Shown: piece after piece, positions 41,001 to 52,726 of the stretch
Position numbering within the stretch: position 1 is the first letter of the stretch
Layout of the letters: every line of letters begins with the position of its first letter
Source: Opisthocomus hoazin
Taxonomy: Eukaryota; Chordata; Aves; Opisthocomiformes; Opisthocomidae
DNA length: 64,000 bases
Direction: 5' to 3'
Assembly: GCF_030867145.1 (NCBI RefSeq)
Contig: NC_134440.1
Span: 3,906,001 to 3,970,000, forward strand
The notes under the pieces: generated by a model
Told to the model about the DNA's origin: nothing
Databases searched by the model: none
What the model saw: only the letters and a program-made list of their open reading frames with translations
Program-made: the position numbers and the translations under genes

Positions 41001-44000
41001 CATAAGATCAATGTTATGGAAGTACCATAAACCAGATCTAGATCTAGCAAGCTGGGCAACAAGATATTCAAGTAAAATGCTGAGGCAGAGCATGACAAAA
41101 AGGCATATCAAACATTAGAGCTAAAGAGAAATACTCTACCTTTAAAAGCTGTGAAAGAATGTCCAACACTTCAGGAGGTCCTACTTCCAACCCTTCATCA
41201 CGACCTGTCGCTTTCTTCTTGTATGTAACATTGCCCAAATACAGAATAGCTGAAAGTATGGAAAAAATCCTAAGGAAGAAAAATTGAATTATATACAAAT
41301 TTTTCTTATGAGTTCATTATAACAGGTTAGCAGACAATTCTACTTCAAGAATCTGTCGTCAGCCCTCAAATACTCAGCCCTCCAACTCTCTGCTTCCTAC
41401 TGGACTAAATATGATCCCTACACATATACAGTTTATTGCAACTCATGAACATTGATTAGCTATCACTGACAAAAGCTTAAAGGATTCTACTCACTGTTTT
41501 TTTGTTGCTGAAAGGAAGCCAACCATCTCCATGGCTTGTTTTAATCTTTCAAAGTCATGTCGGAGATCTTCCCCATCTTCAATTTTCAAGTTATGCTGTG
41601 AAGAGATCCATAATTAAAGGCAAAGAATGAAGCTCAAACACCACAGGAAAACAAGTATAATCTGTTCTGCTTTCTTTCATCTTTAACACAACAGACAGAC
41701 AACATCTATCAATGCATTGGTAACTCCCTGTCACAGATTACCTGATTGAGGTAGAAATAATCTTCAGGTTGCTTGAGGTGAAATTCTTTACGCTCTTCCT
41801 CATTGACTCCAAGTAGCAAATAATAAAAGACATGGTAGTTCCTACAAAGTCAATACATTTCTCTTTCATGAAAATATAATGATTTTTCTTTTATTCTATA
41901 CACTTTAGATGCTCAAACTCTTGCATTGATACAATTGCGTTAGTAAACTGCATTTATCTCTTACCTTTCATCTTTTTCTTGAGAAACCAGACGAGATTTT
42001 TCAAGCAGGTATTTTTCAACAACTGCCCTAAAAACCCGCAAAAACAAAATGAAAAAAGCATGAGGGCAAAAGAAAAGACCTCTAGAAACATCAGACAGCA
42101 ACTGCCAAGGAAGTGGAATAGTGAAATCTATACTAAAATATGGAAGAGAAGAGCTTAGCCACTATTTTAAATCTAAACCACAAATTTTAGTATACACTAC
42201 ATTGTAATTGGAACAAAGAGAAATATCCAAGAAACACCTATCTTTCGCACTTGGTTTTAGTAGACATAACTGGAAAAAGGCAGACGAAGCTAGAGAAGTG
42301 CTGATCAAAAACTGTAAGGAGAAACAAGATATGCAGGAGTGCTAACAGTCTGTTATCTACTCTGAGATTAACAGTTATCTGACAAGGAATGCAAACACTA
42401 CAAGACCCCAAAATATAGTGGATAACTGATTCTCAATCTAACAAATATGCTAGATTTTTATGACAGCATATATATCAGCCTAAAACAGAAGCCAGACAGA
42501 CAGAAAACCCCTTACAATTTGACAAAGTTATCTCCTAAATAATAATCTAAACTTGACGTGGGATAGAGTGAATGAGGCCAAAGTTTGAGCAGCTTTTTCT
42601 CATGCTGAAGACAAAACAAATGTATTCAAATTGTATCAATCTCCTGAGCTAGCGTGACTTCATCTGAAAAGATGCCAATTTTGTTCAGAATAATACTCAA
42701 AGCAAATGTGGTAGAGAGTTCCCAGTCATTTGTGTTATTGCCATTTTGTAAACTACAAACACAAAGAAGACTCAAAGGAAAGACACAATGAGGCACGAAA
42801 GTCCATGACAGCTTTTGACACTCCACAGCGCAGCAAGCTTCAGCTTCAGGCAGAATTCCATACCAATATTATGTGTTCTGGCATGGCACCTAAACTAGCA
42901 CAGGTACATCCTGGCAACGTGTGACATACTGCTGCGAATTTTGCAGATACAGGTGTTAAAAATTTAAGCTGTATTTTACAAAGCAAGATCTGAAAGAAAT
43001 TATTTTCTGGCATGATGTTAGAAAAGTAACTACCCAACTGTGTGTAAACAAATTACCAGTATCACAGAAAATTGTTGGAAAAAACTCTTCACTTGAAGTG
43101 AAAGTGCCCACTACTAAAGCAGAGTAAAGCATAATCTTTGATTAATAGTATTGAGTGACTACAGCAATATGACAGTACAGCATCTACTACATGGTGAAAA
43201 AGATAAATAGAATTCTAAGACTCAGCTGTGACTATCATATGTTTAAAAAAAAAATTAACATTGCTGTAGAGTATTTCATGTTTGTCCTTCAGATAGAAGC
43301 ATACAACTTCAAGTCAGTCAAGTAAAATCATAACTTTATAGCTTTCTTTATCTCCATAACTGGTATTCAAACTGTTTCTTTAAAATGGCTCTCTCAAATC
43401 TATTTCGTTTCTCTCCAACTCCTCTTAAAAATTCAGATCTGCTGTTTTTAATTGCAAAACAGAGAAGACAATGGGTGTTATGAAAACAGCCCTCATTTAG
43501 CATGAAGGTAAAGATGGAGCGGTAGGCAAATTCTTAACCCAATATGGTCATACAGTAAGGTAAGAATATTATGCATTACTTGATTATTCCACAGAGCTCA
43601 GTTAGAGTCTTGAAAACTCCACAGCAGCAAGCTATTCTCACATGAGAAGAGGCTCAATAAGGCGACATTTTATTTACAACAGAATCTTCACCAATGCCTA
43701 CAAGCACAGAGATCAATCTCAGAAGAATCTGATACTGTACTTACCCTCGGACAATACCATTCTCTAAATAGTTGACTTGAATAAACTTTCCAAAACGACT
43801 GGAGTTATTGTTATGTGCTGTTTTTGCATTTCCAAATGCCTGTAATAAAACAAAATGAGTTAATTTTCAATTAAACAAAGTAAGCCAACACATAGCTTTT
43901 CAAGCCCTCTGTTCATTGCTAGCTTGCAGTACACACTCGAAATACTACGGAAATGGCAGCGCACACATCCCAAAAAGGCAGCTTAGGAAGCCTCTGCTGT

Positions 44001-47000
44001 TCCTCTAACACCTGTATACGTTTATTATTTGCCCCATGCAATCATATTAGGGACTCTGAGGGAGGGGAATAAAAATTTAGATACTTCTAAGAAAACAGGA
44101 CAGGTAACAACGGCTAGAGAGCACAAACCAGTTTCATTCACCAACAGTTATGACCTTAGAGACGATATTCGGTAGGAAGACAGCACAATTACCATGAAAT
44201 TGCCTCACCCATAGAAAAGCCACAAACTACATCCTATTCCCTAATATACTGCTCCCACACAAGAATTTCACAACAAACACAATTTTTCCTTAAGTGAGAA
44301 CAGAACATTAAGATCTCATTTATAAAGTTAGCCCTTGAATGTTCAAAGTTGTGTATTCAAAAAACAGGGAAGAGACAAACAGAAAACCTTTGGTTTACAG
44401 AACCACGTCGTGCTCAGCTGGTGAGCTAATTCTGCTACGCCACACCAAAAAATGTAGCTCCATCTGGTCTAGTTGAAGATGTCCCCGCTCACTGCAGGGC
44501 GGTTGGGCTAGGTGACCTCTAAAGGTCCCTTCCCACCCAAAGCATTCTCTGATTCTATGATTAGGAGGTGTAAGCAAAGGGGGGGAAACACCAGTACAGT
44601 ACAAATCCTAACTGTACATCTTTAATACTTCTGCCTGTATCGTGAGCCCTCTGACAGGTGCTAGTACACTCATGATAAAATACGCCTGAGCCTTACTTAA
44701 GAACTATGAAAGTAACTTTCTGCATCTAAAAGTCCAGCAGAACTAGTTATCGGGAATGTCCTTACCTTTAGCAACTCTTAACTACATGTTCTTAGCTTGA
44801 GAAGCTTGTTGTGCTTGTAACACGCAGGAGGCAATCCAGCATATAAAGAAGAAACCCTGTGTAAAATGCAATTGTTTGGAGAAAATACACTGCTCGGTGT
44901 AGACTATCACCAGCAATTCCTGCCACAGATATTTCCTCTTCAAGCTCCAAGCAATTAAGGCCTCCATCAGGAAATCCGCCTCCCCTAATATAGAACATTC
45001 GTGGAATGATTTTACAAAAATGCCACCCACTTCCTCCACACACACACATCCGGAAAATGATGGACATGTGAATACTGTACACAACGCAGAACTAAACTGT
45101 TTACACATAAACCTGCCCAATTATGGCGTGCACCTAGGGGAGTACTGTTTTCATGACAGTCATATTCTCTGTATATTGAAACGCTTCCCTCCTCCTCTTT
45201 TTTGTTTTTTTTCAAACTACTTTAAGGGTTGCAGCTGCACTGCAGTGTGACACTTGGATTACTATTTCCAAAATTGGTTCCCAACGCTCTCTTACAAATA
45301 GATTTCTACTGCCAGCTGCCTAGCCTTCAGAGAATCCGCGAAACTTCTTACAAACCAGAACGTCCATAATTGTTCAGACAACCATCACTTCTGACCTAAA
45401 GGAATAAGCTAAAGCAGCTCTTCCCGTGCAGGGTGAAAACCCACAGGGTGGTTCTGCTGTGATTTCAGAAAAGTCCATGGGTTTCTAAAGAGGGAGGATT
45501 TCTGTCCAGCAGTGCTTATAAAGCGACTGGGGCTGAGTTCAGCCTTCTCATTTCTAGAGACCATGCTACATGTGTTATAATGCAAACAGCATCCCCACTC
45601 AGATTTTTCAAAGTAAGCATTGACCAGAGCCACCAAAGTCTTTTTGTAGCTACTATCAAACACGCTATCAACCATTTTTTTTTTAGAGCCCATTTTGCAT
45701 ACACAGCATATTAATGTATGCATAAAATCCTGGTCAACTCCTTACAGTTACCAAAAAACACCAAAACTGGAAGTCCAGCAACACCAGCACAACAAATTGT
45801 CTGCTAGGTAAATCAAAAAATCTACTCCTCTCCCACTGGCAGTGGCTCAGCTGTGGCTCTTGGAACAACACCATCCAGCTTCTCTTTCAGTGCATTAAGA
45901 AATCTGTTGTAGTGAAGCTTTGCCAAGTTACAGAATAGTGGATGTGCAAATTGATTCTGCAAAAACTTCTTTTTATAAAGTTTGCTAATGTAAGCCACCA
46001 GTTAACTATCACTTTAGTAGTTATATTAAAGAAACCAAACTCAATATAGCTACACTTATCACATTTTTTTAATAATAAATATTTTGGAATTATAGAGTTA
46101 AGAAATCCCATAACTCGGACTTCCTGAAAAACTTTTCTTAGTGATTACTCATGTAAGCAATGAATACAGTTAAAAACTAAAGGCTCTTATGATCTCATGT
46201 GTCTGGTATTTAGTCAAAGCATACAGCAAATTCTTAAAAGCTGATCTAATATTATCAGTTTTTAGGAAAGTTTTCATGTACTGAATGGTTTTCTCACAAG
46301 AGGCTTTAACATCTACAACTTTTTAAAGAACATTCCATGTTGCTTAACATTTTGGGTTGAGGAATTTTTTTGGTAACATTTAACTTCAATAGTTGCTACC
46401 ATATTCTTAAATATACTCCAATGAGTTAACTATACAAGAAGTGACATTCCTGCCTAAAATCAGAAAGGTGCAAAATTTTAAAATATTAAATATTTTGGTA
46501 TTCAGCAATTTGATATCTTTAACCTACTGTAGCTTTATCTTACAGAAAACTGATTACAGCTAGGCATTAAGCTCCCATATTATCTAGCCATTGCTCTGCA
46601 TGAAAAACATCTTTCACAGATAATTCTAGGCATACTCTATACATAGCTCAAATTCAACTGCAATATCTCCCTGGTTTGCCTTTACAGAGAGCCACCTACA
46701 CCTTTACAAAATAAATTCAGAAGATGTGCGGGGACAAGAGACAATTTCAGCTAAAGAGAAATAATCCTTTCTATAACCAAAGCCATTTACTGTTTTCCCT
46801 TGTGAGTCCATGAGCAGAGAGATGAAAATGAAAAATTAAAACTAAATCTCTCCAACGCAGAACACTAGCTATACAAAAAGTGTGCGAGTCAAAAATAGCA
46901 GACCAAGGCCGGCAGGAATCAGAGTTGGGATAGCCTATTCCGGGAGTCAGGAAGTCATCCAACCCATCCTCTTACCTTGGAATGCAAGAGGCATAAACTG

Positions 47001-50000
47001 AAGTCTGCTACTCAAACTCCTGCAACAGTGACAGCTTTAAAAGTATTCGGAAAAAAGCCAAATTCTCCTTTTATTTGCTGTAACAAGAAAACCCCAAACC
47101 ACACATATGCTCCTATCATCTACCTCAGGAACACAACTTCAAATCTCACTTAGTTCTTTCATAAGAATTGCCAAAGTCTGAAAAAGCTACCAGAGTTTCT
47201 ATGTAAACCACTCTAATCCGTGAGAGAACCACCACTGCACAGACCAATCTTTTAATGTGCCAAATGACATCGAAGACTCAAGTTACACAGTCTGCAAGAG
47301 GGAACGATGGCTTCAGAGCTGAACTCGGTTTAGCAGTGGTCTTCACAAACATGCTGCAAAACATCCACTGATCAACAGAGAGGCTGCAGTGTTCAGGGTA
47401 ATTTTGCAACTCTCCATGCCATACGATGTCCTGGGGAAGCCCAAGTGATCCCCGTGGTAAGACTGTATAAAGGACAAAGTGATTTTTCCCCAAGAGACGT
47501 GTGCAGCAGGGAAAAGTATGCAACAACACATTTCTACCAAAAAATTCTAGTAACATCCAACCAAACGGAAAAAGGAAGCTCCATTCCTCCTCTGATTATG
47601 ATTCTTAAAACAAACATAGGCAGATAATAGCCTCAAAACAACTACTTTCCCTTACATAGAACAGACTACACCCACTAAATATATATGCAGACTTTTGTGG
47701 CAAATACAAATGAAAACCAAAGTTGAAGCACCACTCAACTTAAGTCCATCTTAGACCAAAACAACAAGCACAATGGGACTGTAATAAAGAAAATAGCTGA
47801 CAGCAAATTGCTTTACTGTTGTCCACAGAATGGTAAAGCGTAGAAGTTTACTTTTGACAATGGAATTTAACAAGCTTTTTAATATGCTGAGTTCCAGAAA
47901 ATCTCATCCCCCACCCACCTGTTTGTGCTGTCAGTGTTAATTCACATTTCCAACTGCCTTCTTTAGAAGTCCACTTAATGAATGCTTCCTGTTGGGCTTT
48001 GTGTTTTATTTGGGCCTCAATTCTTTTCAAAGAACAGTTCAGCGCCATTAAGAAATCTTCAGGAACAAATCCAAATGGAAATAAGGGATGTCTTTCAAAG
48101 TAATACATGAAAAAGATGACAACTCCAGTATTTCCATCTGTCCCACCTCTCCCCAGCTTCCATTTCAGAGGGAAATGAACTTTCTGCACACTAAGAAAAT
48201 AACTTCTGTCAAAAACCCCAGATACCAAGGGCTACAATTTAAAACCGACAGTAAGCCAATAGGAGCTTTGCTGCCGGAAAAGGAAGCTCCAATTCCTTCT
48301 TACTATGTCTCTTGCCACATGCTCCTACTCCCTCGCTCAATTTTCTGTCATTTTACTAAATTAATTGTCTCAAAGAATCTGATAACTTTAGGTCTCCAAA
48401 GAAGTTCAGTCTTAGATTGCACACCACGCATTTTATATCTGAATCATGCGTTCATTTTTCCCTGATGAATGGAAAATATAAATATCTTGGAAACGTGTGT
48501 ATGGAAAAGTTTAATTATCTTGTTCAAGACTCTACAAAACAAACAAAGATTTGATTCACTATTCCAAATTTGACCCATACAATAGTTCCCAAAACTCCAA
48601 GTCAGGGAACTATACTTTAATCACTAAATTTAGAAGATGATGAAAAAGTCAAGAGTACCTTATAAGAGAGCCTATCTTTATCTTCCTACCAGTTTTAAAG
48701 AAACTGCTCTTCACTAGACATGATCTGTGTTAGCCTGGAGAAGCAATTAAAAAAAAAAAATCTGAGAGCAACTCCTCCACAGTTAAGGCAACTGTATGTC
48801 TCATGAACTGCTAAAAACCAGCAAAAAACACAGCTGTAGGCTGTGCTAAAGCTTCACTGCCCCATGGAAGCAGCCAGCCTTTCAGATGCTTTTTCTCTAC
48901 AAAGCTGCAAACAGTACCAAACGTAATCAGAAGTAGTGCAAGTTACCTCTGCTTATTAGATCCGCAATAAGGAATCTTAGAAACAGCTCAGACTCTGGTG
49001 TGGAGATTGAGCAAGAAGCATCTGAGGATCAGAGACTAACCCACGACCAGCCTTCCTTTCACTGGCACATGTGACAGCGATTGTGCTGGTACTGTATGTA
49101 ATTTTTAACTACGCTGTCTGAGTATCATGTATTTTATTTCTCAGATGCTTGAGAATGCACTATCAAGCAAAGTTAAATGTCATATCTCCTTCCTTGGCAC
49201 AGCTGTAACTCCATCCTTCAAAGTCTAGAAATTGTGAACAAGGAGCTAAAATGTTAACAATAGCTCACCTTCAAATTACTTACGGATTTGAATGGAGATT
49301 AGTCAGCCAACACAGAAACAGGATTAAGTAAGAAATGTGTTTCCAAGTTCACTAAATACGCAATGATAACATTATAAATCCACCTCCATAACACACTAAT
49401 AGTGCTCACCTCTCTGTGCTAGAAATGTTTGCTTTAACTGGCTGAACTTTTACAAAAGGTCAACCTATAAACAGACACATTTTACTTAGGTGTCAGGAAA
49501 ATAAGAGGTCACTAAAAAGGGGAAGTTCAGAGCCAAAATGCAACCAACTTCTACATCGTAAGAGTCAGGGAAACAGACTTCAGCCACAAGCCCATTTTCA
49601 TCTTTCATGCAGACTCAAAATAAAACTTCAAAATTAAACAGAACATTCTCGAATAGTTTAGGCATGCTACAAAACTGCTCATGCAAAAAATCCCCTGAAA
49701 CATCCATTTAAGAAAAAAATCCCTCGTACCACTTTAGTTCCCTTAAGTAAAAACCCAAATGAGTCACCACAGTTGGATTTAGAAGTGACCAACTCTAACA
49801 GAAGAGTTTGTCGTCATTTTAACTTCCACAAAGCAAAGCAAGCTATCTGTGCATTCCTCCCCGAGACCAAGATTTGACTTGGCTTTTTAAAATTACAGTT
49901 AGTGACCGGAATTGCACAAGGGCATCTGTATTGGGAAACCTGGACGCTTCACTGTCCACTGAATCCACTCTGCAGTATCCAAAGTAGCATACTTTGATTT

Positions 50001-52669
50001 TACTTCTCTATGTTCTAAACCTACCATAGCATCACTTTTTGATGTACCCTGAAGTTATGTGAACAGAGAAGTATACTCCCACTACCTTAAATAGAGTTGT
50101 GTCAAAAACACAGGTACCCCAGTGATTTATTTCTGCCTGGACAAATCCTAGTCTCTGCAAGTTTCAAAACGGTTTCTTTCTCCACAATTTCCAGTCAATG
50201 AATAATACTTGTAATACCAAAAAGTATATTCAGTTCTGAAAGACATTTTAGGATTCAGATGTTCCTACATTTTTTACATTTAGTTGTCACAGAACCCTTT
50301 ATCTTTTGCAGTATTTGGGAGGACAAGTTTATACTGAATCAACTTGCAACTGACAAACACCCTCAAAGAAGTAAAGAAAGAAGTTTCACTAAGAATTTCA
50401 AGAAAGAGCCTCACATTTTAGAAAATATGTACTCCAACTGTCACATTAGAATCCATTTGGCAAGTCTGCAAGGTAAGATTTCAATTGGTCATCATATTTC
50501 TAGCTAGCAAGACTATCTTCACATGAAATGCACTACTAAATGGAAGTCTGAAGATGTTACAGTACTAATGGCAACCAATCTTACTGCAGAAAATCACAAA
50601 TGTCTCTCCATGAACATACCCGGGCATATAAAACATTTACCTGTGACTCCAGCAAAGTTGTTAATTTTAATGTTGAATCTAGGGAAATGTGCATTTCTCA
50701 TTGAATGGACAAACCGCAACACAAGAGTCTACATCTCTACCTTGTTGTATCACATCTGGTAGACCAGGGTCTGAAACAGTTAATTTTATCAAAGGCAGAA
50801 AGATCAGCTGATCAGACAGTGCTTTCCACAGTGACCCCTTCCTGTTTTCTGTTTAGAACTGCAAACTTGAACCAACAAACCTCAAACAATTTTACTTCTT
50901 CTTTCAAGCAGCAGAAAGTAAGGCAAAAAAGAACTTGCACATATTCCTCATTCTTTACGAAAAAGCTTTCAAGTCACATTTATAAATGTAAGACATTTTA
51001 AAGTTTAACTTTGTTGCTTTTTCACATTTTATCTAAAAGCTAAAAAAAAAAGCTTTTTTAAAATGAAAAAAATGTTGTTACATTTGAGAATATTTAAATG
51101 TAAAAATTACAATGGCCGAGTTCAAGCTCCTTCCTGTTGAAGATGTTATTACTAGTGAGCATTATATCCATCCAAGCTTTCAGATTTTTTCCTTTCAGAT
51201 GAGAATAAAAGGGAGAGGCTGAAGTCTAAAACATCAGTTAAAGTTTGTCCTGCCGTTATTCAACTGAAGACCAGCTGTACCCCCTCCTTCTCACGTGTTT
51301 AGTTTTGCTTTCTGTTAGAAATGCTGTAGCAAACAAAAGCCAAAACCAGCTCATGCTTTCTCCCCAACTAACAATGTTATTTTCTTCAAAACAAACAATT
51401 ATAGAAAGGAAAACTCCCTCAAAAAGTGAGTTCATAAAATTCTGCAGGATGTGCTTACACACAAAGGCACGATTACACTAAGTAGTTAATGTTTCAGTGG
51501 AACAATCTTTTTATGAAAACATTTACTTGTGATTTGATTCAAATGCCATCAAAACTTTAAGATGGAAAACATAGGTAACCTCTGTCCCAGAATATTAGTG
51601 TTTAGTGGTGGAAAGTTAAGTCAAATATAAACTAAAAGCAAGAGGAAGTCAACTGAACGGAAGAATGAATTAAGGAAAATCAATCAGAAGCAGCTGAGCA
51701 ACACAGCCAAACACCAATGCAGCCCAGTGATAAAGTCTAAACTAAGTGACTCTCAGAAGTAGTATTCAACAGTAGTTATTTGCAGTTTTCAAGGAACAAT
51801 TTTCACAGAAGGCAATTTTAGCATAAATTTACCTCCAGAACTGGTCCGGCTCCTAGAATAGTTCTCTCCACACCACTTGCGTACCCTTTCTGGCTCAGTG
51901 CCGTGAGGCAGTGAATTAAGAAGTTTGTGCTTTGAGTCTTCCCAGACCCACTTTCACCCGATATAACTATGCACTGATTAACATGTTTCTTAAGCATTGT
52001 GTGATAAGCCACATCAGCAATGGCAAAAATATGAGGCTCCAGCTTCCCAAGCTGATGATTCTCATACATCTTGACATATTTAGGATTATAAATTGGCAGG
52101 AACTTGAAAGGGTTAATTGCAATCAGAATACTTCCTGCATAAGTATAAATTTTGTGTTTTAGAAAGCGGCATTTGAGATTCTCTAGGAGCGTTGTCTCCG
52201 TTAAGTTGGGGAGATTGCACAAGTCATCAAAGTCCTCCTGATGCCATGGAAGAAAACCCCTTTCAACCAGTCGCCGAGCATCTGTCTCCTTGGAAAGCAA
52301 TTGCATCTGGACATATTTGATAGTCCCATCAGTGTTCCTCTCTTGCAAAAGAAAGTAGTACCCATCCTTTTGTGGATGCTCATCCTGAGCGCGACGAGGC
52401 CAAAGTAACACCCTATGAACAGGAGAATCATTTATATCAAGTACCCATTCTTCACCACCTGATTCTTTCACCTCCACAAGCACGTAATGTTTCGAGACAT
52501 CCAAGTTTAAGATATTAATCACATCCTTGATGACATCTGAAGATGTGCTGTCCTTGGTTGCTGTCACTTTGCAGCAGGGAGCACTTTCTGTTGAGAGTTG
52601 GGGGTAAATATGAAGATTATAGGCTGCCTTTGCCTTGCAAACTGCACTGTCAGCATCTTTTAAACTCAT
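17748..52669 (-). CDS. MYO9B: MYO9B, unconventional myosin IXb with RhoGAP tail (complete, 40 coding exons)
   Basis: Single-headed actin motor that also inactivates Rho. Exons: 52669-51833, 43839-43745, 42027-41965, 41841-41742, 41595-41495, 41269-41140, 40661-40572, 40335-40219, 39937-39803, 37833-37712, 37102-36961, 36679-36484, 35898-35823, 35360-35271, 34221-34111, 33033-32994, 32474-32352, 31880-31800, 31594-31484, 30958-30836, 30364-30215, 30105-29939, 29549-28599, 28050-27984, 27600-27470, 26779-26625, 26500-26310, 25850-25752, 25238-25062, 24578-24537, 23995-23884, 23700-23630, 23166-22974, 22654-22526, 21923-21818, 21122-20991, 20044-19921, 18900-18761, 18464-18337, 18187-17748. All have GT-AG borders and joined phases: 6588 nt, 2195 residues (human about 2157). 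Domains: Ras-associating about 15-115; motor with P-loop GESGSGKT 238-245, switch [10 protein letters not shown] 289-297, switch II DIFGFE 519-524; four IQ motifs about 984-1068; C1 1678-1726; RhoGAP about 1741-1920. All key catalytic residues checked are present. Confidence 0.96.
20991..23166 (-). other. MYO9B: MYO9B exons 33-36: RhoGAP domain
   Basis: Residues about 1733-1918. The domain opens with [11 protein letters not shown] and contains the arginine-finger motif [12 protein letters not shown] (finger Arg about 1779). It continues with [27 protein letters not shown], and [18 protein letters not shown]. These are the conserved blocks of GTPase-activating proteins for RhoA-type GTPases, so activity is expected to be retained. 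Confidence 0.94.
23630..23995 (-). other. MYO9B: MYO9B exons 31-32: C1 zinc-binding domain
   Basis: Spliced together, the exons give H-x12-C-x2-C-x12-C-x2-C-x4-H-x2-C-x7-C (residues 1678-1726), the full ligand set of an atypical C1 domain. Recognisable segments are [20 protein letters not shown] and [13 protein letters not shown]. All eight metal ligands are intact. Confidence 0.9.
28599..29549 (-). other. MYO9B: MYO9B exon 23: long low-complexity tail exon
   Basis: This 951-bp exon encodes about residues 1067-1384: first a charged helix ([18 protein letters not shown]), then Ser/Glu/Lys-rich, probably disordered sequence. Conserved islands shared with human MYO9B include [15 protein letters not shown] near the middle and [10 protein letters not shown] and MLSQSLD further on. 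The antisense open frames over it are shadows. Confidence 0.93.
29939..30364 (-). other. MYO9B: MYO9B exons 21-22: neck with four IQ motifs
   Basis: The two exons encode the converter end and lever arm (about residues 962-1067). Calmodulin-binding IQ-type repeats begin at [41 protein letters not shown] and [13 protein letters not shown]. Each keeps the Q and the following R near the spacing expected for IQ motifs. The separating intron is only 109 nt. Confidence 0.88.
34611..34624. repeat. short (TA)n run in MYO9B intron 14
   Basis: Seven TA units, intronic. Confidence 0.9.
35271..35360 (-). other. MYO9B: MYO9B exon 14: extra 90-bp acidic cassette in motor loop 2
   Basis: The exon has a strong acceptor (CCTTTTGCAG) and donor (AA|GTAAGT), is exactly 90 bp and is flanked by phase-2 introns, so it can be skipped in frame. 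It adds 30 residues (about 735-765): [17 protein letters not shown] followed by [12 protein letters not shown], with eight Asp/Glu and almost no basic residues. Skipping joins exon 13 VYR directly to [12 protein letters not shown], which matches human EKLYR-DLHNQMIKSIKG as remembered. Loop 2 of class IX myosins is a large insert that touches actin. Confidence 0.75.
37993..38075 (+). repeat. possible relic of an old interspersed repeat
   Basis: The segment GCATACTGGGTCAGATCAAA followed by GGTCCACCTAGCC, and CAGATGCTTGGGG a little later, resembles a consensus I remember from turtle and other amniote repeats (CATACTGGGTCAGACCAAAG, GGTCCATCTAGCCC, CAGATGCTTCAGAGG). I cannot name the family. It lies in MYO9B intron 9. 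Confidence 0.4.
39401..39479. repeat. local duplication in MYO9B intron 9 (period about 53 bp)
   Basis: CCCTGAAACAAGCGCCTCAC at 39401 recurs as CCCTGAAACAAACACCTCAC at 39454, with similar A- and C-rich sequence around each copy. This looks like a short diverged tandem duplication. Confidence 0.6.
43840..51832 (-). other. MYO9B: MYO9B intron between coding exons 1 and 2 (8 kb)
   Basis: AT-rich intronic DNA. Apart from one CR1 tail at 44.5 kb and an exon-like frame near 48 kb, discussed as a finding, I see no gene. Frames of 60-125 codons occur on both strands at a density expected by chance. The uninterrupted myosin sequence across the junction shows that no exon is required between. Confidence 0.85.
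44457..44562 (+). mobile_element. CR1-type LINE 3' tail (fragment)
   Basis: About 105 bp of a CR1 3' end: CTGGTCTAGTTGAAGATGTC, GGTTGGGCTAGGTGACC, AAAGGTCCCTTCCCACCC and the terminal CATTCTCTGATTCTATGATT. It is diverged and strongly 5'-truncated, and lies in MYO9B's 8-kb intron, antisense to the gene. Confidence 0.9.
51833..52669 (-). other. MYO9B: MYO9B coding exon 1: Ras-associating domain and P-loop
   Basis: This 837-bp exon encodes residues 1-279. The N-terminal part has the ubiquitin-like Ras-associating fold seen in class IX myosins. The motor starts around residue 140 and reaches the ATP-binding P-loop GESGSGKT (238-245), then LGAGPVLE at the donor. The ATG at 52669-52667 has A at -3. 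The join to exon 2 gives the myosin signature [23 protein letters not shown] exactly, even though the intron between is 8 kb. Confidence 0.95.
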
Positions 52670-52705
52670 TCTGTCCCCAAATGGGCTTCAGTCTTCAACC
52701 CCTGC

Positions 52706-52723
52706 TTAATATGCAGTGCCCAT
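52706..52723 (-). other. MYO9B: minimal upstream ORF in the MYO9B 5' leader
   Basis: The first bases of the exon after the acceptor (TTTTTTAG|ACAATGGGC) contain ATG, followed by four codons and TAA, 36 nt before the main ATG. A five-codon uORF could reduce or regulate MYO9B translation. The leader part of this exon is 52670-52726. Confidence 0.6.
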
Positions 52724-52726
52724 TGT

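Noticed and set aside
44782-45250. Intronic frames of up to 112 codons in MYO9B's large intron
   Set aside because: No splice context or homology; similar frames occur throughout the intron on both strands.
48088-48465. 125-codon plus-strand frame in MYO9B's large intron
   Set aside because: No start context, splice sites or recognisable protein; it overlaps the exon-like minus-strand frame and looks random.
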